In this document: in pieces, positions 1 through 6,417 of the stretch
Numbering within the stretch: the first letter of the stretch is position 1
How the letters are laid out: each line of letters begins with the position of its first letter
Source: Pseudomonadota bacterium
GTDB taxonomy: Bacteria; Myxococcota_A; Polyangia; Polyangiales; Polyangiaceae
NCBI GenBank assembly: GCA_023411445.1
Contig: JAEYOT010000684.1
Coordinates: forward strand, 1-6,417
Direction: 5' to 3'
DNA: 6,417 nucleotides
Made by a program: the position numbers and the translations under genes
The notes under the pieces: generated by a model
The model's database searches: none
Seen by the model: the letters and a program-made list of their open reading frames with translations, nothing else
What the model was told of the DNA's origin: nothing

Positions 1-1
1 G

Positions 2-313
2 GGCAGCCGGGTAGCGCGCTGGCTGGCGCTGGCCAGCGGGGTGTGCGCGCTGAGCCCGTGGGGCGGCGCGGCGGCCCTGGCCCTGCTCGGTGCGCTGGCG
101 CTGATCGGGCTCGAAGCCGGCCGTAGCCGCGCGCTGGTCGGCCTCGCTGCCGCCGTGCTCGGCTTGACCATCATCACCCACATGGTGTTCTTCGGGGCCG
201 CTCGCTATGCCCTCGTGTGGCTGCCGTGGCTCGTTTGCCTGGTCGTCCTGCCCGCGCGAAGTGGCGAGCCCGCGGCAGCTGAAGCCGAGCCGAACGCCGC
301 CCCGAGCGGCTGA
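2..313 (+). CDS. C-terminal fragment of a multi-pass membrane protein, probably a PMT/ArnT-like glycosyltransferase (5' partial)
   Basis: The frame is open from base 2 to the TGA at 311-313 and has no convincing internal start, so this is the last 103 residues of a gene that begins before the window. The fragment has about three hydrophobic helices: an Ala/Leu-rich one after SPWGG, one running into ITHMVFFG, and one at YALVWLPWLVCLVVLPA. It ends in a soluble tail rich in Ala, Glu and Pro. The pattern H-x-x-F-F-G-x-x-R-Y followed by a hydrophobic stretch with Pro resembles the last helices of polyprenyl-phosphate-dependent glycosyltransferases (PMT_2/ArnT-like, family 39), where a conserved FFG..RY precedes the final helix. 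Such enzymes transfer sugars from lipid carriers on the outer face of the inner membrane. The catalytic part is outside the window, so the family call is tentative; another multi-pass envelope protein is possible. Confidence 0.6.
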   Translation, partial: GSRVARWLALASGVCALSPWGGAAALALLGALALIGLEAGRSRALVGLAAAVLGLTIITHMVFFGAARYALVWLPWLVCLVVLPARSGEPAAAEAEPNAAPSG

Positions 314-341
314 CTGCGGCCAGCAGGCCTGCGCTACTCTT

Positions 342-371
342 TTGACAGCAGCGCGCTGAGCAGAGGATAAT
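342..371 (+). promoter_or_regulatory. Near-consensus sigma-70 promoter for the 87-aa gene and pseudouridine synthase operon
   Basis: TTGACA (342-347) is a perfect -35 box. After an 18-nt spacer comes GATAAT (366-371), matching the -10 consensus at five of six bases. Transcription should start near 378-380, giving a leader of about 20 nt before the ATG at 398. The A/T-rich boxes stand out against the GC-rich background. A 10-bp perfect palindrome, GCAGGCCTGC (323-332), lies just upstream and could be an operator or chance. Start-site mapping has not been seen, so this is a sequence-only call. Confidence 0.7.
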
Positions 372-385
372 TTCTGTTCCTCGCC

Positions 386-390
386 AGGAG
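386..390 (+). promoter_or_regulatory. Shine-Dalgarno fixing the start of the 87-aa gene
   Basis: AGGAG lies 7 nt before the ATG at 398, which is ideal spacing. It supports this ATG over the overlapping alternative frame that begins at 408. Confidence 0.75.
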
Positions 391-397
391 CCCTCGG

Positions 398-661
398 ATG
401 CCGCTGATTGAAACGGAAGAAGCTGCACGTCGCCTCGCTCGAGCCATCGCCAGCGACCTCTCGCTGTACAACGAAGAGAAGATCATCCGAGGTATCGAGC
501 ACGACTCGCTGTTCGACGAGCTATCCGAGGAGATCGAAGAGGGGCGGGCGCTGTACAAGAGCCGCGTCTCACCGGACCTCTACCACCGCAACTTCTACGA
601 TCGCGCGCTCGTGGACATCTTGGTCAAGTCCAAGGGTCACATTAAAAGCCGGCTCTGGTAG
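398..661 (+). CDS. Conserved-looking hypothetical protein, 87 aa, acidic and helical
   Basis: I do not recognise a named family. The 87-residue product is soluble, with no signal peptide or membrane segment. It is highly charged and predicted mostly helical: an N-terminal helix (about residues 5-30, EEAARRLARAIASDLSLYN), an acidic middle (about 31-52, with LFDELSEEIEEG), then a Tyr/Arg-rich segment and a C-terminal helix with ALVDILVKSKG (about 70-80). The patterned spacing of Leu/Ile, the ideal Shine-Dalgarno and the strong promoter argue for a real gene. It is followed after 18 nt by the pseudouridine synthase gene on the same strand, so the two are probably co-transcribed. A small role in ribosome or RNA metabolism would be guesswork from that position. 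An overlapping frame at 408-683 has low-complexity Ser/Arg composition and is not the coding frame. Confidence 0.8.
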   Translation: MPLIETEEAARRLARAIASDLSLYNEEKIIRGIEHDSLFDELSEEIEEGRALYKSRVSPDLYHRNFYDRALVDILVKSKGHIKSRLW

Positions 662-670
662 CGGCGCGCT

Positions 671-676
671 AGGAGG
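671..676 (+). promoter_or_regulatory. Consensus Shine-Dalgarno with two competing starts
   Basis: AGGAGG sits 3 nt before GTG (680) and 12 nt before the in-frame ATG (689). Neither spacing is optimal, so the exact start of the pseudouridine synthase remains open between these two codons, three residues apart. Confidence 0.65.
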
Positions 677-679
677 CGC

Positions 680-1651
680 GTGAGCGCCATGAAGCACTCG
701 TTCGTGCTGCAGGCGCACGAGCCAGCCGAGCGCGTGGACAAGGTGCTCGTGCGCTTGCTGCCGGACGCTTCGCGCGCCACCATCCAGCGCTGGATCGGCG
801 AGGGTCGAGTCAAGATCGACGGCAAGCTGTGCCGCCCCAAGCAGCAGGTACGTGGCGGTGCCCGCATCGAGGTCGAGCCCAGCGAGCCTCCGCCCAGTGA
901 GGCGATCCCCGATCCCAGCGTCCCGTTCGAGGTGTTGCATGAAGACGAGCACCTGATCGTGGTGAACAAGCCGGCGGGCGTCGTCGTGCATCCGGCGCGT
1001 GGCCACGCTTCGGGCACGCTCGTGAACGGCTTACTCTCGCGCGGCGGCTTCGAGCGAGCTAGCGCCGACGCGCGGGATCCGCTCGGCTCCGTGCGCCCGG
1101 GGGTCGTTCACCGCATCGACAAGGACACGAGCGGCGTCCTGGTGGTGGCTAAGGACGAGCCCACCCGAGAGGGCCTGAAAGCGCAGCTCTCGGCGCACAG
1201 CATGGAGCGCGTGTATCGCGCGCTCACGCTGGGTTTGCCCCAAAGCGGCACGATCGAGACCTTGTACGATCGCCACCCGCGCTCGCGTCTGCGCTTCACG
1301 TCCAAGGTGGAGCACGGCAAGCGCGCCGTCACCCACGTGCGAGTGCTGGAAGCTCTCGCGGGCGGCCGCGCCGCGCTGATCGAGTGCCGGCTGGAGACGG
1401 GCCGCACGCACCAGATCCGGGTCCACTTGTCGGAGCAGGCCCACACGCCGCTGCTCGCGGACTGGCTGTACGGCAGAGAGCCGAGCGCGCCGGAGCTAGC
1501 GGCTATCTCGAGCGCGCTGGGGCGACAGGCGCTGCACGCCGCCGTGCTCGGCTTCGTCCACCCGCTGAGCGGCGCGCGGCTGCGCTTCGAGTCGCCGCTG
1601 CCGGCAGACTTTCAAGCCGCCTACCAAGCTTTGGTCGCGCTCACAGCTTGA
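680..1651 (+). CDS. rluD: RluD/RluC-type 23S rRNA pseudouridine synthase
   Basis: RluA-family enzymes isomerise specific uridines in RNA to pseudouridine; RluD itself modifies helix 69 of 23S rRNA during 50S assembly in the cytoplasm. The 323-residue length matches RluD (about 326). The N-terminal S4 RNA-binding domain covers about residues 15-68 (RVDKVLVRLLPDASRATIQRWI, then VKIDGK). The catalytic domain opens with HLIVVNKPAGVVVHP (91-105). The active-site motif is HRIDKDTSG (144-152), with D147 as the expected nucleophilic Asp, and the family motif LETGRTHQIRVHL follows. All key motifs are intact. The start is GTG 680 or ATG 689. The gene follows the 87-aa gene by 18 nt and should share its promoter. 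Its last 11 bases overlap the end of the convergent lipoprotein gene. RluD is the best fit because of the S4 domain and length, but a RluC-like specificity cannot be excluded. Confidence 0.9.
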   Translation: MSAMKHSFVLQAHEPAERVDKVLVRLLPDASRATIQRWIGEGRVKIDGKLCRPKQQVRGGARIEVEPSEPPPSEAIPDPSVPFEVLHEDEHLIVVNKPAGVVVHPARGHASGTLVNGLLSRGGFERASADARDPLGSVRPGVVHRIDKDTSGVLVVAKDEPTREGLKAQLSAHSMERVYRALTLGLPQSGTIETLYDRHPRSRLRFTSKVEHGKRAVTHVRVLEALAGGRAALIECRLETGRTHQIRVHLSEQAHTPLLADWLYGREPSAPELAAISSALGRQALHAAVLGFVHPLSGARLRFESPLPADFQAAYQALVALTA

Positions 1652-2582
1652 CGGCGTCGCCAAAGCGCTTGCTGAGCGCCGCCTTGCCGGCGGGGGTGAG
1701 CTCGTTTGCGAACATCTCCAGCTTGGTCAGCCCTTTGAGGTGAGGCGAGGCGGCGAGCGCCTTGGCGCCGGCGTCGCCGATGCCGTTGGCGCTCAGATCC
1801 AACGTGCTCAAGCTGGAGAGCTTGGCCGAGGCGGCGAGCGCTTTGGCGCCAGCGTCGCCGATCGAGTTGCCGGAGAGCGCGAGGGTCCTCAGCTTGAGCG
1901 ACGTCTTGCTCAGCGCCTTGGCGCCGTCCGCGCCGATCTCGCTCCCCAGCAAGAAGAGCGCGCTCAGCTTGGGGAAGCCGGAGCTGCCCAGCGCCTTAAC
2001 GCCTTCGGCGCCGATCGGGTTCATGCTTAGGTCCAGCGAAGCCAGCGCGGGGTAGCCGCGGCTCTTGCCGAGCGCCTTGGCGCCGCTCGGCCCGATGCCG
2101 TTGCCGCTGAGGTTGAGGCTGGTCAGCTGCTCCAGCTTGCCCGCGGCGAGCGCCGCCGCCCCGTCGTCGCCGATCTCGTTGCCGCCCAGATCCAGCGAGA
2201 GCAAGCCGCCCAGGTGCCTCGAGCCGAGCAGCCCGCGCGCGCCCTCTGGCCCCAGATCGTTGTCGCTCACGTCCAGCGTCTCCAGGCCGTCCAGCGTCTC
2301 CGCTTCGCCGAGCGCGCTGCCTAGCGCTGCTCCCCAACCTTTGGCGGCGAGATCCAGCTCCTTCTCGCCTAGCGGCTTCTGCAGGCGCGCGCGCAGGGCT
2401 TGCAGGCTGTCGAGCTCGCCGTCACCGCGCGGCTCCTTCTCAGCCGTAGGCGCGGCGTGCTCTGGCTCGGGGCTAGTCGCGTCCCCGGCGGCGGCAGCGG
2501 CGCCCCCGCAGGCGACCCCCAATACCGGAAGCGTGACCGAGCCAAGGAGCTGCCAAGCGAACCGAGCGAAGGGCGAGCGCAC
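1641..2582 (-). CDS. Leucine-rich-repeat lipoprotein, eight RNI-like repeats
   Basis: The 313-residue product begins with a short lipoprotein-like signal: MRSPFAR, a hydrophobic stretch and LPVLGVAC, giving a candidate lipidated Cys25. A disordered Gly/Ala/Pro/Glu linker (about 26-56) follows. A helical segment leads into eight tandem repeats of about 25-27 residues (about 97-305), with the pattern LxxLxLSxNxIGxxGAKAL. This is the ribonuclease-inhibitor-like LRR type (Pfam LRR_6-like), which folds into a curved solenoid that usually binds proteins. The fifth repeat is degenerate, with Ser replacing the consensus Asn (LFLLGSEIG). GTG 2582 is chosen because the longer open frame upstream is the shadow of the neighbouring flippase gene and would bury the signal peptide. 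No clear Shine-Dalgarno precedes it. It starts 14 nt after the flippase stop and is probably co-transcribed. The lipobox is imperfect (Gly at -3), so lipidation is likely rather than certain. Its partner is unknown. Confidence 0.85.
   Translation of the reverse strand: MRSPFARFAWQLLGSVTLPVLGVACGGAAAAAGDATSPEPEHAAPTAEKEPRGDGELDSLQALRARLQKPLGEKELDLAAKGWGAALGSALGEAETLDGLETLDVSDNDLGPEGARGLLGSRHLGGLLSLDLGGNEIGDDGAAALAAGKLEQLTSLNLSGNGIGPSGAKALGKSRGYPALASLDLSMNPIGAEGVKALGSSGFPKLSALFLLGSEIGADGAKALSKTSLKLRTLALSGNSIGDAGAKALAASAKLSSLSTLDLSANGIGDAGAKALAASPHLKGLTKLEMFANELTPAGKAALSKRFGDAVKL
1747..1862. repeat. Imperfect 35-bp direct repeat inside the LRR gene (two copies, 81-bp period)
   Basis: Copies at 1747-1781 and 1828-1862 differ at only 2 of 35 bases. 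They encode two identical stretches, IGDAGAKALAAS, in the last full LRR units. The 81-bp offset is exactly 27 codons, one protein repeat. This is near-DNA-level duplication within a coding repeat, and suggests recent unit duplication or conversion. Confidence 0.8.
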
Positions 2583-2596
2583 GATGACTTTCGAAG

Positions 2597-3586
2597 CTAG
2601 CTCATCCCCGACTCTGCTGCACCCGCTGGCTGCGCCTTTCCGAGTGCATCCGGGAAGCGTAGCCGCAGCAAGAGCAGCGCGAGGAAGCCGACCACCACCG
2701 CCCACCACAGCGTCGCCAGGCGCACCAGGATCATCGCGGCGGTGGCCGCGCCTTCGGCCACGCCGCCGAGTCGGAGCAGGGCTTCGCGCAGCATGCCTTC
2801 CACCAGGCCGAGCCCGCCGGGGATGGGCACTAAGGCGCCGGCCAACGTGGCCGTAGAATAGAAAAACACCGCTAGGGGCAGCGGAACGTGCTGGTTGAAG
2901 CCGCGCAGGAGGACATACAAGGCCAGGCCTTCGAGTCCCCAGGCTATGACCGAGAGCACGGTAGGTATGAGGAGCGCGGACGGTCCGGCCACGATGCGCA
3001 GGCTGGTCAGCGCGGCGCGTAGCTGAGGTACCAGTCGCGCGGGCCGGCCGCCGGTCTGCTCCAGCCGGGCCAGCAGCCAGTCGCTCGGGGGGCGCCACGC
3101 GATCAGCACGAGTCCGATCGCCACCGCGACGCCGCCGGCGATCGCCCAGGGCAGGCCCCCCGCGAAGGAGGCGCTACCGAGCACGATCAAGAGCACGACG
3201 CCGAGCGCGTCCGTCAGGCGATCGGCGACCACGATCGGCGCCGTGCGCGCCACCGGTATACCGTGCGTCTTGGCCAGCACGGCGCTCTTGAACACTTCAC
3301 CCACTTTGCCAGGCGTGATCGTGAGCACGAAGCCGGTGAGATAAACGAGCAGGCTGTCGAGCCAGGGGATGCCCGCGATGCCGAGGCGAGCCAGGTAGTA
3401 CTGCCATTTGCAGAAGCGGAGCAGATAGTTCAAGCACGCGAGGCCGAGCGCGACGGCGAACGCGACTCCGTGAAACTCGGCGAGCGTCACACGGATCTGG
3501 TTCAGGCCCGTGAAGACGACGAAGAGCCCGTAGAGCAGCACCCCCAGCAGCGTGACGAGGAGGACGCGCCGGACGAGGCTACTCAC
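2597..3586 (-). CDS. Flippase-like integral membrane protein (LPG synthase TM / UPF0104 family)
   Basis: The 329-residue product is almost entirely hydrophobic, with about seven to eight predicted helices. It carries the hallmarks of the lysylphosphatidylglycerol-synthase transmembrane family (UPF0104, TIGR00374, COG0392): a cluster near RFCKWQYYL (57-64), TPGKVGEVFKSAVL (91-104), ADRLTDALG (121-129), and the loop PIPGGLGLVEGML (254-266). Members include the flippase half of MprF, AglD and HpnL-type proteins. They are thought to move or handle polar lipids or lipid-linked sugars across the inner membrane; the substrate here is unknown. No C-terminal aminoacyltransferase domain follows, so this is the stand-alone form. 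GTG 3586 is chosen because GGAGG lies 4 nt upstream and the first helix begins right after it; the frame is open to 3688 but those codons overlap the upstream small gene. That gene's stop lies inside this start region (8-nt overlap), implying translational coupling. Confidence 0.88.
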   Translation of the reverse strand: MSSLVRRVLLVTLLGVLLYGLFVVFTGLNQIRVTLAEFHGVAFAVALGLACLNYLLRFCKWQYYLARLGIAGIPWLDSLLVYLTGFVLTITPGKVGEVFKSAVLAKTHGIPVARTAPIVVADRLTDALGVVLLIVLGSASFAGGLPWAIAGGVAVAIGLVLIAWRPPSDWLLARLEQTGGRPARLVPQLRAALTSLRIVAGPSALLIPTVLSVIAWGLEGLALYVLLRGFNQHVPLPLAVFFYSTATLAGALVPIPGGLGLVEGMLREALLRLGGVAEGAATAAMILVRLATLWWAVVVGFLALLLLRLRFPDALGKAQPAGAAESGMS

Positions 3587-3743
3587 GCCGCCTCCGACTG
3601 TAGGCGCGGTAAAGCGCGAAGCTTGCCAGCAGCACCAGGGCGCCAGTGAGGAGCAGCACCAGCCAAGCCGGCGAGGCAATGCTGCCACGCGCAGGGCCGG
3701 GCGGCGGGCGCGTGGCGATGCTCGTCGTCGCCGGGCCTTTCAC
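3579..3743 (-). CDS. Small single-pass membrane protein, 54 aa
   Basis: This open frame runs from GTG (3743-3741) to TAG (3581-3579). The product has a short N-terminal segment rich in Thr, Pro and Gly (about 1-22, with [10 protein letters not shown]), one strong hydrophobic helix (about 27-44, [19 protein letters not shown]), and a basic end, [10 protein letters not shown]. By the positive-inside rule the C-terminus should be cytoplasmic and the N-terminus periplasmic. The single clean helix flanked this way is unlikely to be chance. The gene overlaps the flippase start by 8 nt (GTGAGTAG), typical of co-translated partners. It may therefore be a small accessory subunit of the flippase or the anchor of an envelope complex; that is inference. 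The start is uncertain: GTG is the only standard start before an in-frame TAG at about 3794-3796, and the good Shine-Dalgarno points to an ATG in another frame. I know no family for it. Confidence 0.6.
   Translation of the reverse strand: MKGPATTSIATRPPPGPARGSIASPAWLVLLLTGALVLLASFALYRAYSRRRRE
3591..3595 (-). promoter_or_regulatory. Shine-Dalgarno for the flippase gene, inside the upstream small gene
   Basis: On the - strand GGAGG ends 4 nt before GTG 3586. It is embedded in the Arg-rich last codons of the 54-aa gene, so ribosomes finishing that gene are delivered to the flippase start. It argues for 3586 and against starts further upstream. Confidence 0.6.
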
Positions 3744-3754
3744 GCGGGCCCCAT
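3740..3754 (-). other. Candidate four-codon minicistron (MGPA-stop) overlapping the small membrane gene
   Basis: On the - strand AAGGAG (3767-3762) is placed 7 nt before ATG (3754-3752), ideal for initiation. The frame ends after only four codons, at TGA 3742-3740. That stop overlaps GTG 3743-3741 of the 54-aa gene in a GTGA arrangement. It could be a translated leader that feeds ribosomes to the GTG, or the sign of a frameshift or sequencing error that separates the true ATG from its gene. The same frame also has an upstream ATG near 3787 giving 15 codons. Confidence 0.35.
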
Positions 3755-3811
3755 AACCCTGCTCCTTCCGCCCCGCAACTCGCTCATGATGCTAAGCTGC
3801 GCGCCCTTCCC
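3744..3811. promoter_or_regulatory. Divergent intergenic region, probable back-to-back promoters
   Basis: These 68 bp separate the starts of the - strand membrane operon and the + strand moxR gene, so both promoters should lie here or just inside the genes. On the + strand an extended -10-like TGCTAAGCT (3790-3798) would start transcription only a few bases before GTG 3812, giving a nearly leaderless mRNA. On the - strand the same A/T-richer patch reads TAGCAT, a weak -10 candidate. No convincing -35 box is visible for either. The region is the most A/T-rich part of the spacer, but the individual elements are weak. Confidence 0.35.
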
Positions 3812-4833
<1,022 letters not shown>

Positions 4834-4837
<4 letters not shown>

Positions 4838-5112
4838 GCGTGGAGCTCGGAGAGCTGAAGGCGCGCATCAAGCGCGCGCTGATCGAGGAGCTGGACTTGC
4901 GCGGCAAGACCGAGGCCGACATCGACGACAGCGCCGCCTTGTTCGGCTCCGGCCTCGGGCTGGACTCGCTGGACGCGCTGCAGCTCGCGATGGCCATCGA
5001 AGAGCGCTTCGGCGTCGCGGTGCCGGAGGGCGAGGAGGGGCGCGTCGTGTTCGCCTCGGTCCAGGCCATCGCCGAGTTCATCAGCAAGGCGCAGGGCGGG
5101 GAAGCAGGGTAG
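4834..5112 (+). CDS. Acyl carrier protein, aryl-polyene-like
   Basis: ACPs carry growing acyl chains as thioesters on a 4'-phosphopantetheine arm in the cytoplasm. The 92-residue product has the expected four-helix pattern and the attachment motif [16 protein letters not shown], with Ser45 as the modified residue. The LFGxGLGLDSxDAL form is closer, from memory, to ACPs of aryl-polyene and related type II pathways than to the housekeeping AcpP motif (GADSLDTVEL). Helices continue through [16 protein letters not shown] and [11 protein letters not shown]. The first start is TTG 4834, overlapping the MoxR TGA as TTGA; GTG 4840, two codons later, is an alternative. Either way translation is coupled to moxR. 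The ketosynthase gene follows after 6 nt, a partner that uses acyl-ACP. A dedicated rather than primary-metabolism ACP is likely from this context. Confidence 0.9.
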
Positions 5113-5118
5113 CTCGCG

Positions 5119-6417
5119 GTGCCGGCCTCGCGGATCGCAGTGACGGGCGTCGGTATGGTGACGGCGCTCGGGCAGTCCGCGCCGGCGACGTTCGCCGCAT
5201 TGCTCCGTGGCGAGCGCGGGCTCAAGCCGCTCTCGCTGTTCGACGTCGGTGACGTGCGCAGCAAGCTGGTCGGCGAAGTGTCGGGGCTCCGCGCCTCGGA
5301 CGTCGCGAGAGCGGGGCAGGAGCTGTCGCGGACCGACGCGATGGCCGTAGCGGCGGCGCTCGAGGCGCGCACCCGGGCCGGCTTGGAGGTGCTACCTCGA
5401 GTCGGGGTCGCGCTCGGCGGCACCACCGGGGGCATGTTCGAGACGGAGGCTCTGCTGTCGCGGCCAGAGCTCGCGACGCTGGGGCCCGATGAAGCCACCG
5501 AGCTGGTCTCCTTTCCGCTGTCGGCCAGCCTCGCCCGCGTGGCGGAAGCGCTGGGCGGCGCCGCGCTCACGCGCAGCGTGTGCAGTGCCTGCTCGGGCGG
5601 CGCGATCGCGCTGGTGCAAGCGGTCGCCTGGCTCGAGCGCGGCGACGTGGACGTCGCGTTCGCCGGTGGCGCAGACGGGCTGTGTCGCATGACCGTGCTC
5701 GGCTTCAATGCGCTCGGCGCCACCGATCCGGCGCCGTGCCGCCCCTTCGACGTCGCGCGCGCCGGCTTGAATTTGGGCGAGGGCGCGGCGTTGCTCGTGC
5801 TGGAGCGCGAAGAGAGCGCGCTCGCGCGGGGCGCCAACGTCTTGGCTTGGCTGGACGGCTTCGCGGTGGGGGCGGAAGCGCATCACATCACGCACCCGGA
5901 GCCGAGTGGCGCGCGGGCCAGCGCGCTGATGCGCGCGGCGCTGGAGCGGGCCGGCCTCGCCCCTGAGAACGTCGGCTACGTGAACGCGCACGGCACCGGC
6001 ACACGCCAGAACGACGCGATGGAGGCGCAAGCCGTGCTGGACGTGCTCGGCGCTGCCGCGTCCACCACGCGCATCTCTTCGTCCAAGGCACAGCTCGGTC
6101 ACACGCTGGGCGCGTCGGGCGCGGTGGAGGCCGCGATCACGGTGCTGGCCGTTGCTGAAGGGCGCGTGCCCCCAACGGCCGGGCTCGAGCGACCGGAGCT
6201 ACCCGGCTTGCGGCACGTGCTCGGCCACGGCGAACAAGCGAAGCTGGAGGCGGCTCTGTCGAGCTCGTTCGGCTTCGGCGGCATGAGCTGCGTCCTGGCC
6301 TTGAGCCACGCCGCGCGCGCTCGCGCGCCGCTCGCCGCGCGGCCACGCCGCGTCATGCTCAGCGCCCCGGCGTCGTTTGGGGCGTCGGCGGAGCCGGAGC
6401 TCGAGCTGGATCCGGAG
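5119..6417 (+). CDS. FabF-like beta-ketoacyl-ACP synthase (3' partial, with C-terminal extension)
   Basis: KAS enzymes condense an acyl thioester with malonyl-ACP to extend the chain by two carbons. From GTG 5119 the frame stays open for 433 codons to the window edge. Thiolase-fold landmarks: RIAVTGVGMVTALG (5-18), GGTTGGM (100-106), the catalytic Cys158 in VCSACSGGA, RPFDVARAGLNLGEGAA (208-224), His291 in NAHGTGT, Lys323 and His328 in SSKAQLGHTLGASG, and the closing SSFGFGGMSCVLAL (382-395). The Cys-His-His triad is intact, so it should be a condensing enzyme and not a chain-length factor. The GLNLGEGAA wording resembles aryl-polyene and polyketide type II synthases more than housekeeping FabF. 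FabF proteins normally end soon after the GFGG segment, about residue 410 here, but this one continues with an Arg/Ala-rich linker and VMLSAPASFGASAEPE. That could start a further domain, possibly a second KAS-like half; this is inference. It lies 6 nt after the ACP stop. Confidence 0.9.
   Translation, partial: MPASRIAVTGVGMVTALGQSAPATFAALLRGERGLKPLSLFDVGDVRSKLVGEVSGLRASDVARAGQELSRTDAMAVAAALEARTRAGLEVLPRVGVALGGTTGGMFETEALLSRPELATLGPDEATELVSFPLSASLARVAEALGGAALTRSVCSACSGGAIALVQAVAWLERGDVDVAFAGGADGLCRMTVLGFNALGATDPAPCRPFDVARAGLNLGEGAALLVLEREESALARGANVLAWLDGFAVGAEAHHITHPEPSGARASALMRAALERAGLAPENVGYVNAHGTGTRQNDAMEAQAVLDVLGAAASTTRISSSKAQLGHTLGASGAVEAAITVLAVAEGRVPPTAGLERPELPGLRHVLGHGEQAKLEAALSSSFGFGGMSCVLALSHAARARAPLAARPRRVMLSAPASFGASAEPELELDPE

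Noticed and set aside
318..345. Hairpin GGCC-AGCA-GGCC followed by a pyrimidine/T-rich run, as a terminator for the first gene
   Set aside because: The stem is only 4 bp and the T-run (CTCTTTT) is about ten bases away and overlaps the next promoter's -35 box; too weak to call.
569..1017. - strand open frames of 145 and 126 codons across the start of the pseudouridine synthase gene
   Set aside because: They lie opposite the S4 and catalytic N-terminal domains, share no family features and have antisense-like composition.
1744..2300. Regular repeats considered as a CRISPR or tandem non-coding repeat
   Set aside because: The period (about 78-81 bp) and pattern are explained by the codons of the LRR units; there are no distinct spacers.
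2065..2856. + strand open frame of 263 codons opposite the LRR and flippase genes
   Set aside because: Ser/Pro/Ala-rich low-complexity product with no recognisable motif; it is antisense to two well-supported genes.
2583..3098. Upstream 172-codon extension of the LRR lipoprotein frame
   Set aside because: It is the shadow of the flippase gene, is Arg/Pro/Ala-rich, and would place the signal peptide in the middle of the protein.
5580..5966. + strand alternate frame of 128 codons inside the ketosynthase gene
   Set aside because: Extremely Arg/Gly/Ala-rich out-of-frame translation; the in-frame product carries the active-site motifs.

Overview
The window is GC-rich throughout, with strong G/C third-position bias, frequent GTG/TTG starts and tightly packed or overlapping genes. 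Together with the gene content (an envelope flippase, a leucine-rich-repeat lipoprotein, an aryl-polyene-like acyl carrier protein and ketosynthase), this suggests a myxobacterium-type bacterium (Myxococcota, perhaps Polyangiales). That assignment is inferred from style and content; no rRNA or other phylogenetic marker is present.

Left part, + strand (1-1651): the C-terminal tail of a multi-pass membrane protein that looks like a PMT/ArnT-type glycosyltransferase. It is followed by a near-consensus sigma-70 promoter driving a probable two-gene operon: an unrecognised 87-residue acidic helical protein and an RluD-type 23S rRNA pseudouridine synthase.

Middle part, - strand (1641-3743): an operon read right to left. 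It holds a 54-residue single-helix membrane protein (easily missed by gene callers), a flippase-like integral membrane protein of the LPG-synthase-TM/UPF0104 family, and a leucine-rich-repeat lipoprotein with eight repeats. The small gene overlaps the flippase gene by 8 nt, and the lipoprotein starts 14 nt after the flippase stop. The lipoprotein gene overlaps the pseudouridine synthase gene tail-to-tail by 11 bp, so no terminator fits between them.

Right part, + strand (3812-6417): a MoxR-type AAA+ ATPase, an acyl carrier protein whose start codon overlaps the MoxR stop, and, 6 nt later, a FabF-like beta-ketoacyl-ACP synthase with an intact Cys-His-His active site. The last gene runs off the window with a C-terminal extension that may begin a second domain. 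The ACP and KAS look like the first genes of a type II fatty-acid/aryl-polyene-like pathway; the unusual point is that a MoxR ATPase is apparently co-translated with them.

The divergent spacer at 3744-3811 probably carries back-to-back promoters. It also contains an ideal Shine-Dalgarno followed by a four-codon minicistron that overlaps the start of the small membrane gene. I see no tRNA, rRNA, CRISPR array, insertion sequence or attachment site.
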